Assembly (NCBI GenBank): GCA_018873245.2
Contig: JAEMBT020000005.1
Location: 5,194,001-5,258,000, forward strand
From: Archegozetes longisetosus
Lineage: Eukaryota > Arthropoda > Arachnida > Sarcoptiformes > Trhypochthoniidae
Length of the DNA: 64,000 bases
Direction of reading: 5' to 3'
The translations under genes were made by a program, and so were the position numbers. Every line of letters starts with the position of its first letter. Position 1 is the stretch's first letter. The notes beneath the pieces were generated by a model. It saw nothing but the letters and a program-made list of their open reading frames with translations. It searched no databases and was not told the origin of the DNA. Positions 33,601 through 46,400 of the stretch are shown here, piece by piece.

Positions 33601-36600
33601 GAATATGAAAATCGTATGATTGAATTGAATGGTACGATTGAGTCGATGCGATTTGAACTAAGTTCTCTTAAGGAAGTAAATGAAAATAATAAAAATAAAA
33701 TCGAATCATTGAATGAAGAAATAATTGATAAGAACACTAAAATAGATGGTCTGAAAAATGAAAACTTTGAGACTATTAAACAGATGACTTTAGAACATGA
33801 ACTCGAAATCGCAGTTTTGAACGAAGAACACGAAAAACATTTGCAATCCAAACAGTCGTTGGAAGATACAGTACATGAAAAAGAAGTTCAAATAGAATGT
33901 TTGAAGCGAACTAATGAAAACTTGGAATCAGATCTATTGCTTAGGTTTCAAGAAGAGAAAGACTCTCTAATTAGTGCTTTGAATGTTAAGGCGAAAGAAA
34001 GGGAAGAACTTGTTAAGAATGAATTTGAAGAGAAAATAAAGCAATTGGAGAGAAATAATGAGGCGACTGTTAATGAATTGCGTTTGCGTCTAGATGAAGA
34101 AAAAGCAAAATCTCTGGTCGCTCTAAAAGAACAATTGGACACGGGACACAAGAACGAACTGGAAAGCCTTCGACACCGGTTCAAACTAGCAATCAGTACA
34201 ACTTCAATAGAGAGAACTCCCTCTGAATGTAGTCTTGAAAAAGTCCAACTTGATATTGTGGACCAATTGGCTCAAGAAAAAGAAATTCAAAGACTTAAGC
34301 AAATAATATCAGAAGAGAGACAACTACGAGAAGATTTGTTGACTAAACTAAGAAAAGAGAAAGAAGAAGAAATTAAAATGATTAGATCGACATTTCAAGC
34401 AGAACGACAGGTCATCTTCAATGAAGCTCTTAATAAGTTAACCAACGAAAGGGACTTGTTATCTCAAGAGTTGAAGATAAAGGAGAATGCTTTGCAATCG
34501 TCGGTGTCAGTTATCTCAGATATTATTTCAAATATTAGTCAATTGGAGGGTGGTTCAGAGCAACAGGAGATGGTAAATGCGTTTCAGCGAATCAAAGATG
34601 AAATCGATTCACTGACGACTAATTTAACAACAAAATTAAGCGAATCTATATGTGATACTCCATCGTCCCTATGTAATTGTAATTCAGCGAATGTAAGTTC
34701 AATTGAATCCAATTTGTATGAATAGATGCTAACTTTGAGTTTGAATTCAGTTACTACGAGAAAGAGAAGTAGAAGTGCTACGATTGAAACAATTGTTAAG
34801 AGATAACGAAATGACACAATCGTCTTCTACTATCGGACGTATAGAACGAGTCGCTGTTTTAGGGTGAGACTTTTTTATTGTTGACATTTCTAAAATACGA
34901 CTACCATTAAAGTTGCCAAACCATTGTTGCTGGTCGCTAGTAATAAGCTGTGTGATTAAAGTTGAGTTTGTAGTAACGATTATTTAGCACTAGAAAGCTT
35001 TGATTCAATTTAGATGTATGTGGTCTACAGGATAGAGGATTAGAATGAGGAGCATAAGGAATTGAGATTAACTTTAGGCCTTTCGATGCCAACATTAGCA
35101 GTACCTATAGGTTAATAGTTTGATAGCATATGGTCAGGTCAATGCCATTGTGTGCTATCTGTAATGTTATTTTAATTAGAGATAGCATTTTATAGCAATG
35201 TTCAACAAACGACTTGAATCTTTGCAGGCAGTTCATAATTCTGCATTAAATAAGTCTAACTTTATTAAAAACAATGACATTCAAATTTTCTATAATTTTT
35301 GAACTAAGTTTGTGAAATTCAGTCAACTCTTAATCCTATATTGAATTCAAATAATTTATTTGACATAGTTGTGAAGTTGGTGATATTGTTCTCATCTACT
35401 ACGAAGAGAAGTTCGAAAACTTTGTTGTTTTTTCCATTAACAATGTTTTACACTTTTTACACACCGATTGCTTGGAAGCACTTTCTCTGAAATCAGGTAA
35501 TTTATTCGATTTTTATGTCAAACATAAAGCAAACATTTAAAAGCCCTGCAATGTCAACATTTAATGCTTAAATCTTTGAATACAGTCTGATATTTAAATT
35601 TGTGAATAAGTGGTAACATTGACTTATTATACGTTCGATTCATGATTAACTAATTCTTACACAGTGATTAAAGTTAGCTATAGACAAAATTACCTAAAAT
35701 GCAATAATTTAAATGCCCTTATTCAACTTAAGAAACCGTACAATGAGCTCAAAATACAAAAAGCTTGTGAAGACTCAGACAGGTTTCTAATTAAACAAAC
35801 AATTTGAATAGTTGTAAGCATTATTTGGGTAAAAGTGATTTTGGCGATTAAAAATATTTGGACCACCAATACGTTAGTTATCTAACTGTTGCCCTAGCAT
35901 AAATATTTGTATAAAAGAATGAATGAAAAGATTGTTCATAAGATTGACAAAATGGGTGGAAACGCACACAGATTAGAAGTGTGTCAAATTGGTAATAGCT
36001 ATGAATATACATATCGTTGATATAAAAATGATTGAAACGGAATTCGTGGATCGAACTCTAATTTTTGAGTTGCATTCACAGTATTCAGATTTAGCTGAAA
36101 GATGGACACAATTTGAATGACAAGCGTATCGCTTCCATTCAGTCGATTCGTGTCCACTATCTTGTCTTATTTTGATGACTTACCACACCTTACGCAACAT
36201 ATAATCAATGCTTAAAAATACTTGTATAACAATATAATCATTGTTCGATTGCATTTTATGTGCTTTAGAATACTTTGAATATTATATTTCATTCTCTATC
36301 CTCTCTTTGTGTCCAAATTAGTTCAATATCCTCTTGTAGACTGTCTTAAGTATTGTCCCATAAACCATCTTAAATACAGTGTTGTTAACAGAAGAGAAAT
36401 AGAATTTCGCGTATAATGTTTCCTACATTTTGTTTATTAACTGTAAGACTAAATAACTTATTACATTTTGTGCCAATTAGCATCTGGAGGGATTGTTCAA
36501 CGATGGACTATAGCAGAAGTAACAGATAAGGAGTATTGTCGGGCGAGTAAAGTGAGTTTAATGTAAAATTTGATATGCTTAAGTTTGTTTGCTTACACTT

Positions 36601-38298
36601 ATCTTTTACGCTTTGGGCTAAACTCATGAAGTGAGTCAATACGCGTTGCGCTCAATAAGCGACCGATAGTTCTGCATGTCTGATAATCAGATTGACGCTT
36701 CAAAAGTACATTAATTAATATTTGTGATGCATTGCCTATCAGTGAGGTGTTTCGTTGCTCTATGGCTTCAGACTCTACCTCTAGTTCGTATGGGAGGTCT
36801 GTTTCATGCGTTGAGCTCGAGGCTCAACTCAGTAGCTCTTAAAGCTATAAGATAGTCAGTCAAGTACTCTATAATATCCATCATATCAGCAATACTAAGG
36901 CTAGTGTAGAAGTAGTGGCGATTTTCTGTTTCATAGCAAATTTGTTGCATATCTCCATCAGCTGTCTTTCTCACGAACCTTTACTAACGTTAGAAATAGC
37001 TCTATTTAGTTATTTATGATACTCCATAGCTCTTGTGACTACCACTTCGTGGGTGGGAATACTACTAAACCTCAAATATTTGCCTTAAAGATCATCGTTC
37101 TGATTATCGCATATCTATATTTGAGATATTAGTTATTAATGATTCATTGAAACCCTTTCCTAAACGGTGCTCAAATCAACAAATCAAATCTGATTTGAAA
37201 AGCTTACCTGTCTACTTGCTACTATTTTCGAGTCTTTAGATTAACTGTTATTAAATTTGAGCAGATGTTTATTATGATTTAACTAAGTCATAAACTACTT
37301 ATGTGTCTAAAATCATACACCAAACTTAGCAAAACAACTATAAATGCGGGTCTATTTCATTAAATTGTCACTCATTAATGTTTAATAACCTCAAAATTGA
37401 ATAAAACAATTAGGTTTCAATTGAACCAAAGTTCAATTTATAATCTAAGCATTGGCGTATTTCCGTACAGGCGTACAATTATTTGACTAATAGTTTCTCC
37501 AAGCCTTCCATATGTGACATATTTAGCAATATCTTACTGAAGTCATTCGAAGGCATTTCCAATAAACCAATTTATATAAGCCTTTTCAATTCAGACATAG
37601 TTTCTATATTTAAGATTCAAACTGATTTTTACTATTTTGAGCATAATTCTTACGTTCCTATACGCAGTTGTATAATAAATATTTTGCTGCTTTTTTAATT
37701 ATTCAATTTAAGCACTCAAAAGCCTGAGTCAAATGCATTGAATGAGTAACGAAGCCATAGTAGCCGAGGTGCACAGCCCCCTTAACTCCAATCAAAATCA
37801 TAGTTCAAGAGTGATTTGAGGCAATGGAAAGCTGATTTTTATCATACAAATCCAATCTACTTTTTCTTATAACCAGACTACCAATGCGATAGTGACAATG
37901 ACACTGAAAATTTTCAGTGTTCGCCAACGACGTCAATGCAAAGCGCTTTATATAATTAAATAATTTAGTATTAAATAGAAAGTTGATATTCATATAATTT
38001 ATGTTTTTATGGACAGCATCAAAATCGCTATCATGTGCCAATGAACACCAAATTTTACCGTATCAAAGCCAAGCCTTGGTCTAAAATGAGCAGTTTAATG
38101 AACAGATCTTCAGAGAGTAAAAGCAGTTTTTCTGCCTCAACAACATTTTCTCGTAATGAGATAATTGGCGATCCGATTGTCCCAATGGGTATGTCATCAT
38201 CTACTATACCAATTGCGACACCCGATGGTTCGAGTCCGACCATAGGAATGAGTCAGTCATATCTGTCAACCAAATCAACTAATATTCCTAAAAAGTAG
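30696..38298 (+). CDS. RB1CC1: FIP200 / RB1-inducible coiled-coil protein 1 (autophagy scaffold)
   Basis: FIP200 is the scaffold of the ULK1/ATG1 autophagy-initiation complex. Seven exons (30696-30763, 31398-31898, 31962-34692, 34751-34863, 35369-35496, 36481-36551, 38017-38298) give 1,297 residues. In order: a ubiquitin-like N-terminus 'MLYIFFVDTGSMMTFDMNLA', the ATG17-like region with 'AGTDTSPIFLFNKN', 'VHDQHLQQQGWAAVVANLED', 'SILPDLCASHQQQL' and 'ASVVEVVRRKNFSDAF', an acidic disordered linker (about residues 540-650), a long coiled coil (about 660-1,120), and a C-terminal Claw domain ('VGDIVLIYYEEKFENFVVF' to 'VPMNTKFYRIKAKPWSK'). About 67 Ser/Thr/Pro-rich residues follow the Claw. Introns 1, 4, 5 and 6 are 0.5-1.5 kb, unusually long for the window. 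AATAAA lies at 38378. Confidence 0.95.
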
Positions 38299-38861
38299 CG
38301 CATTTATAAGTCATTTCTATATAGTTTCCTTCTCAGGGCAATTATAAATGTTTATTTCATTATATATTTTGTGATCAAATAAATACTTCAGTTATTTCTC
38401 AATAATTTAATACTTGTATTGACTGTATATTACATTAATTTATAAATATAGAGAAACAAGATTTAGTTTAAGGTGCTTTACAGTTTAAGATTGGATCGAA
38501 CAAAGTGGATATAAACCATTTTAGCTCAAATCTCTTATACTAAAGAGGGTTTCAAATAATCCGAAATAAAATGTGTCGAAAGAAGACGCGTCAAATTTGT
38601 GGGTGTTTTAATCTACTTGTTAAGATCCAATGTTAAATTGCAGACTAGTAGAAGTGATCGCTTCCACTTGAATTTAGGTCAATTATTTCAGCACTTAATT
38701 ATAGGAACAAATCGTGCAAAAGAAACAAACCCTATAAGTTATCAACAAATTCAGTTTTAAACTTATTTCAATACAAATGATTTTTATTAATAAATTACAA
38801 TAACTATTGTTTGAAGTTTTAGTTGAAATTTGAAAACTTGAAATCTATGTTACAATTAGTA
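38299..38861. other. Convergent 3' region RB1CC1 / gcm
   Basis: RB1CC1 (+) and gcm (-) end towards each other across 563 bp. AATAAA at 38378-38383 serves RB1CC1. No extra gene was seen. Confidence 0.45.
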
Positions 38862-41800
38862 TTAACAAGTATGAGAAATATCAGCATATCGTTGGCAATC
38901 AGGTAGAGTTTCTTGAGATTCTTGGAAAATAAGTTCTGCTGTGTTTGCATTGAAAATCATTTGATCGTTTTGATAGTGCGTCCAATTATCGACGCTATAC
39001 GAAAGCTCGTTCTGCTCTTTATCAACACGTTGGAAGTCATCGAGTGATGTGACTATATATTCATCAGTTGAGTCAGCATTTTGTTGATGCCCTTCCAAAT
39101 AGTTGTTTTCACTATTATGACCATTAAATTGCCAAAGAGAGTGATGGAAATTGATTTCATTTTCATACGTATTCTGTTTTGATGGCTTAATAGGCGTTTC
39201 CAAATCCAGAATATCTCTCGGATGAGTGATCTCCAAATTATCAAAATACAAGGTGTCGGATGAGGTATCGCTCGGCTCTTGAGGTTCACTTTTCAATACG
39301 ATTGCGCTCTCGTTTTGCTCAGTCAAGGCTTGCCTTTCATCAAAAGGCATATAATTAAATCCATTACACTGAGAGTCTTCGTAGTAATGGTAATATTGAG
39401 AAACATTATAGGATTGGTTATCCCAACAGTTGGCATAATTGTCTGCTTTATGTGTTTGGCATTCATAAACTAAGCATTATAAAGCATTTATATCAATTAT
39501 ATGAATGTCTAAATTTATACTAATGCTTATAGTCTTACACATGTTTGCATCATATGTATTATCATATTCTCTGTAAAAGGCATTTTGGTATTCATCAACT
39601 CCTTCAATTTCATGTTCATATTTGTTCGCCTAAACAAATGCAAAATACTTGTTAATTGCAATTAGTTTTATCTCTACTATCAAATGGTAAAACAATTAGA
39701 CTTAGTCATCAAATTTTGTGTTCGCTTTAAGATGAGCTCATCTTATTTAGGTTGACCTCCAAATCAAATTAATATACAGTTTTAGATATTGTTAATAAGG
39801 TTGTGAAATCACTCATAGGTCTATGATTGAAGATGAACAAGTCTTCAAATTAGGTTAGTACTGGCTCGTCATTATTAAAAATATGAATTTGTGAACCGTA
39901 TTGTATTTTAAACAGAAGTGAAGTCGTTCAACGGATCCTATATAGTATAGCTATATTTTTTGAAAAATCACTTTCTTCAGGGCTTATTTCTTCAAAATAT
40001 ATCATGTTATTTGTTCAAAGTATATACACTTCTGATTGAATTGTTGAAAAATTGATGTAAAAGCTTTACCTGAATGTTGGTTTGAGGAATCATAGTATGA
40101 ATTACGTTATCGGCATGTATGTCGATTGCACTGGACATAGCATTGGCTAAATTTGATGCATCCATCTATATACAAGAAGATTATGAACGCAAAACAATTT
40201 TGAGCATAAAACTTTGACATTACCTGTAGAATAGTCCCATAATTATTATAAGCGTAATTGGTTGAATTTTCATAGAATAGTGACTGGAATTGGAATCTTG
40301 TTGAGGGTACGATTGCTGTAAAGCATAGTTTGAAGTATTGATGCAGTGATCATTACAGGACTCATACTTATAGCAATTGCATTCTGAAGGATTGCTCGAA
40401 CAATATTCTCTTTCTAGACATAAGAATAACCAATCAATAGGTAACCTTCACGAGGTATCAATTGTTTGTTTACCGTGTTTCTCCGGATCTATATATAAAT
40501 TTTCATTGGATGGTAAGCATTGTATTGAGCAGAAGGGATTAGAGTTTGTCGATGAGATCTCTTGTATTGCTTTGCTTTTACTCTCTTTCGAACTGAATCG
40601 CTACGAAAGCAAAAGTACGATTGTTTAATTTGTTAGTCAATTTAATGCCTATAAATGATAGATACAGTAGAAGAATCTAATCAAATATTGAAGTTTTAGC
40701 AAGTTATACAAAATGATTGTACTCTGAAACAAGCTGTGTATTTCCGAATGAATCAATTTTCCTATACATTCGAGCGCACAGTCTGTTGAGTAAGCAACAA
40801 AGCACACTATCATATGTATAGACATCTGAACGAATAGTCTTTTTTATTAAGACAGTTCATACACTTCACTGCAATTCTAGAGTTGAATAGTTTCAATTCT
40901 TTTTTCTCATTTACTCTTTGTTTGTCTATCGCTACTGATCTGATGGATCAATCGTTTGCTGAGATAGTTTTGCAAATTTGCTCAACAACTTCTGTTGGAA
41001 ATCCCACGGATTTGATAAATACAATCTCTTTGTTATAAGATCGTAAGTTAGTTCATTTAATATACATGCTTAAGCACAATCATCGTAACTAGTAGTTTTT
41101 AGGATTTGTTCTCGGCTGAGAAGATATCAAAATCTGCCACTAGTTCTTACGATTAGTGTTGGGCTGAAAATGTGAAAACTTGCCACTAGTCCTTAGGATT
41201 GGTAGTGCACTCAAAAATATGAAAACTTGCCACTCAAACCCGACAGCTATTACTTATTCAATAGAATTGCTAAATCATAGGCCTTGCTCTTGTATTCAAA
41301 AAATCCATTATTATATTATATTATACTATTGAGAATGTTTCAAATGATTATCATTAGACAAAACATTGTAAAAGTCAATTGTTTAGGGTTGGGCTCTTCA
41401 CTCAGTCAAAAGTGAGTCAATTATTCAAATTATTCCTTCTGGCATTCAAAGAGTGTTTGAGCTGAAAATTCAAATATTGTCCAAAAAATATTTATGATAA
41501 TAATACTTAATCGCTCATAAAATACTCAAATTCTTTGACTGATTTTAAGAATGGGCGCAAAATGAATGCACTGGTATAGTATTTGATGTTTGCATTGTCA
41601 ATCTAAAGAACAATTTCTTAAGACTAAACAGACCTGATGTACTGACGACGCAATTGAATTTTCAATCAATAATGAGCGAGTAATTCCCCTGGAGAATTTG
41701 AAAGATGATTGTCCAACTCTTCGTGCTTCTGCACTTGACTTTGGTTCAGGCCTTGCGTGATCGTGACTACCTTTGGCCTATGTGTTAGAACAAAGGTTTG

Positions 41801-43439
41801 GAATAATGAGCTCAGCTCAGAATCGAATGCTAACCTGAAAGAATATAGCGAACTCAGTGTGCCTCCAAAAATGTGTCACTGGATATCCGCAATGTCCGCG
41901 ACACGGCTGCACTTCCAATTTGCCGTTACATTTCCTATTAGGACATGGTTTGTACTGTTGTTTCTTTCTCGCTTTATCACAAATTGCTGGTCTCAAGTGT
42001 ACTCTTTCGCCGTTGTCTAAAATGCAGTTTTTGTTACATATCAAAACCCCGAGACATGACTTCTTTAGTATGTGAACGTTGTGGTTATTAGTATTTCTCA
42101 TGGCCCATCCGCTCGCATGACGTCGCGCTTCTTCGCAGTCAGGCCTATAAACGAACCTGCAGTGACCGTCAGCCCATTCTTGGAAATGATCGTGTGTTGT
42201 CACCTTAATGTATAAATGATATTATTTGAGCGAAAAATTCTCGGGTTTCTCTCAACTATTGCTACCTAAGGCATAAGCATTACTTAAAAGTTATGATAAT
42301 GTAATAATGCTAAACAAAACAGAAGATAATGTGTCTGACGCTATCCCATCACAAATTGAAAGCCAGAGGCTACAATGCTTCCCCTTTCCTCTTTATGCAG
42401 TAATTTGCGGACCATTTCTTACAACTAATTTGCGGACCACTTCTTACAAGTAAAAAGTTCGGAAATTTTCTAAACAATCCGATAACAAGTGTAAGTGCAT
42501 TGCAAATGTGATTCATTAAAGTACATTTGTCGGTTATTAGGATCTATAATACAGCAATTATGTGTAATCTTTTATTTAATGTACACTAACAAAACAGCGC
42601 TCAGTAGGGAGAAAATCAATGCTAGCTTATGTCCAGTTTATATAATTGCTTGCTATGGGAATAATAGGAATTATTTCTTAGGAATAACATGCAATTTTAA
42701 GATAAAACAATTATAATAAACCAATTTTAGGTTTAGACTTTTGTTGGTAACTATTATCACCTTTAAGCTAATATGTTAAATAGTATGCAAACCAAAATCC
42801 ATTTACTACAACTATAACTACTTTCGACCGGAACTTATCAATAAATGATTGATTTTGCGAACTTCTTAAGGTGATAACATGACAACCAAATTCTGACCAC
42901 TTGAATGACGTAAACTCAAAGATATCTTTGCTCGCAATCTGAAATTTCTTTATGATTTAGGAGCAAATAAAGCGTCGCACTCACGAAAAAGTGGGTGCAT
43001 TTAAGATGACATATTTTAGGAAATAGCTTAGAGAAGAATTTTATTTATTCAAATAGTTTTCATTATCCTTAATCTTAGAGAGAGTTAGAAGAATTTGGCT
43101 TCTGTTCAAAGAATATTTTGATTATTGTTACGCATTGAGTATACTTAGGCTCACGACGTTTACAATAGAGACGAATGGGAGTAGAAGGAGAAATAGAGAT
43201 CAGATATTAGATAAGAGTTTAAGCGCTTGACAGTTCTATCGCATAATTTCAATACATCCATAAACAAAGCTTACCACGCATTGCATCGCACACTCTTTTA
43301 TCAAACTTGTTCATAACGCACATAATTTATTGGCCGCAATCAATTCTTGTAGAAGAAGAAAACTTACTTTTGGAATGTGATTGTCGTTGATGTCCCACTC
43401 AGGAGTATTATGTTGACTATTTCCCTGACACATGTTCAT
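38862..43439 (-). CDS. gcm: Glial cells missing (GCM-domain transcription factor)
   Basis: GCM proteins are zinc-containing DNA-binding factors that control glial, haemocyte or endocrine fates. Eight exons (43439-43368, 42203-41835, 41777-41634, 40600-40474, 40315-40224, 40165-40070, 39629-39539, 39445-38862) give 524 residues with matching phases. The GCM domain spans about residues 14-175: '[10 protein letters not shown]', '[16 protein letters not shown]', '[20 protein letters not shown]', '[14 protein letters not shown]', '[16 protein letters not shown]', '[18 protein letters not shown]'. Conserved cysteines and histidines for the two zinc ions are present. The long tail is rich in Asn, Gln, Tyr and Ser. 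It contains a sumoylation-like 'LKSEP' followed by an acidic stretch, a likely activation region. The start has an in-frame TAA shortly upstream. Confidence 0.93.
41118..41240. repeat. Short tandem repeat in a gcm intron
   Basis: About 2.5 copies of a roughly 47-bp unit, each containing 'gccactagt' or 'gccact', preceded by 'gaaaatgtgaaaactt' variants and followed by 'cttacgattagtg' variants. It lies inside the 1-kb intron 40601-41633. It looks like a young local duplication; no function is implied. Confidence 0.5.
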
Positions 43440-46400
43440 GACACAAGAAAAACTTTACACAATCCGTCTGCTCGTCATATCTATTACAAGATTGAGTTAC
43501 CAATAAATCACTTATACTCGAGGACAAATCATAGTTTCTGTGCAAAGGCCTAATTAATGACTGGTGAAAAACAAGATTTCAATTTCTGTCCAGTTTAGCT
43601 GAGGTAAGATTAAAGCTTCACTTATATAGTTCTATAGCAGTTGTACGCGTTGCATAGATGGGATGAGCCACGCCTGCTCTAAGGATGTGATTTTGCCCAC
43701 CTCTCTATGTATTATTATTATCGCCTAAATTGCATGCGTTCAGTACCGTTAGAGGAGGAGGGGTTGAGCTAGAGACTAAATAATTGTTAGTATTGCCAAT
43801 CCTTGTGGATTGCATTTAACTGATCAAATAAATCTGTTTTGCGTAGTTCACTACTGCAAACAAGCCTACCGTACAAATTGTATATTCGTTGTCTAAATAT
43901 TGAACTGATCTATTTTTTAGCTAACTCACAAAAAATATTAGTTGCACAACCAAAATCACTGATTTGGCAGCGTATGGCAATACTGAATACCTCTAATTTG
44001 ACAGTTGATCCACTCTCGTTGACTTGAATACAACCAGCCTCTAATAAGTTAAATAGCATTTCAGACTTAATTTTACGAGTTCGATAAAGTACTCTGAATT
44101 GGAAAAGGATTTTATGGCGCACTGCTATCTCTCCATTATTTCTCTGATTATGATCTCTTTGAACATAAACGGTGCCATCAAAATAAAGGGATCGCTATTT
44201 CTATACTAAAACACACACATTTTGTATGGAGTTAGACTTGATTTAGAGATAGACTTCTAGTTTTACACAAGAAGATAGTTTAATCTTTTTTGTCATTTGT
44301 AGAAGCAATAACGTGATATTAGCCAACAATATAAAGTTGGATCGAATAGTGCTTGATCTGAAAGCGACTGCTAATCGTTAGATTAGTTTCTGTTCAAATA
44401 TTTTTCAGTTCAGACACATAATTAAGCGGCATATCATGTGTGGCCACATTTTTGTCTATATATTTCACAAAAAAGATTTAAACGCAAATTTCTCGTCGTA
44501 AAAGCGTCATAAATACTTAGTGAGAAGTATGTGCAGCTTTTATCTGGCGTAACGCTCGTAGCGGTTCCTCAATATAATGCCAACTCGGTTTCATAACATA
44601 GGATTGCTTTTTAGTTAAGTGATGTGATGCCACGCATTTGATTGCCTTCAACCTGATTCAATAATGTTCTTAACTAGTTATTATTATTATGCAAGTGATT
44701 GTCTAAGATTAGAGCCTAAAGCCATGAAAGGCAGCAATATTCTCATGTAGTGATGCTTTGCTAAGTTGGCAGCGTTTTTGTTTGACTGTGTGCTCGAGCA
44801 GAGATCATCAAAACCACATCCCCTCCCTATCATGATCTTCTAAACATCAGGTCCATTGTTCAACTGATCAAACATATCATCCATGACAAGCAGGTCGTCC
44901 CTCTTTTGCTATACTCGAAAATCACTCAAATCAATGTAAGCTTACTTTCGCTTTTTACAGGAAGTTTGCAGATGTGCGAATCAAATCATTTACCAAGCTC
45001 ATAGTTAACATTTTTATATTCATTAATAATGTTTTAATAAACAAACAAAACTTACAGTTTCTTACCTCAACTATAATTATGTTTTTAAAATTTTTTAAAA
45101 TTCATATCTTCAGCAATATGCAGACTGAAATGCAATAATAATTGGGATTTTTTGTTTAATTCTTGGTAAAAGTTGAAAAATATTAATAAAATAATTAATA
45201 GATTAAGGTATATATGATTATGCAAATAACCCACATTGAGAACATAGTATCTCGTTTAGTGATCATCTGATAGTGTTTATGGCACGCGTATTCTCACTTA
45301 AGGAGATGTTTAGCATCTGTTTCTTCAAAGTTACCATTCTGAACTATAGGTCTACTTGTGTGGCTTACAGTTTGACTAACAACTTTGATTTTCTTATTAG
45401 GCTAATTGCCTTTTATAACCAATAGTAAGTTTGCCACTTTCATTAAATAATTGTCAATTCAAGTTTTCACTCATCTCTTTATAATCATTCATTTTAGCAC
45501 ATTTTTTCTAATTCTTATTTATTGAAAAAAAATGTCATCTTAATTGAATATCTTGACAAATATTTCGATAAGTGTTGTCCTGAAGTAAGATCTTGAGAAA
45601 ATTTTCCGCATAGACTGTAGTGATGGGATCTCATGACGCGATATCATAAATAACTTTAATTAATTTGAACGCAAAACATTGTGGATATTAATTACTTAAA
45701 ACCCTCAAAAATAAGCTCAAAATAATAATTTGTTGAGCAACAACTAATTTAATGAAATAAGCAATTATTGCGAAAGCACTACAAAATATGTGACTTTCAA
45801 TTGTGACAAATAGAAGAGCTTTATTGCAAATTTTCAGAGGATGGGATAGATAATAATATAGCCGTAGCAATTTTACAATTGTATGAAATGCAGTAATTAT
45901 TTAAGGTTCATATAATTATTATTACTACTTATTACCGATTTCTATTGATTTTTCTAGTCATTAATATATCAAATTGGTAGAAATATTTCAAATGTTATTC
46001 AGTTTTAAAGTAATCAAATTTTATCAAACTTTCACGAAGCATTTAAACCTTCAAATAAATTTGAGACATGAAAGAATTTTAATTTTCAAATGCGGACTCA
46101 TTGACATAAAGATGTGATCGTTAAGTTTGAAACGTCTTACCTATTAGTGTATTGATAGATATTTAATGAAGTAATAAAATCATTGATGAGTTTATTAACT
46201 TTTCCTGTATTTTATTTTACTCTTTCGAAGTAAAACTCATTTTTTCTGTCATTATTACAAGTCAATCAATCGGTTTTGCAGCTCATACAAAGTTGAATAT
46301 ATTAAAGTGAACAAACATGTTCACTTTAATTCCTTCAAATAATAGTGGCATTTGTCAAATATATTTACAGAATATCGGCATTAGTTTGAACATTAGGTAC

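Noticed and set aside
37483-37698. 71-codon frame in the long RB1CC1 intron
   Set aside because: It uses a TTG start, has no motif, and sits wholly within an intron whose splice phases are exact.
40224-40331. Apparent frameshift in the gcm tail near 40280
   Set aside because: Using the acceptor before 40315 gives one open frame with matching phases through all later exons, so no indel is needed.
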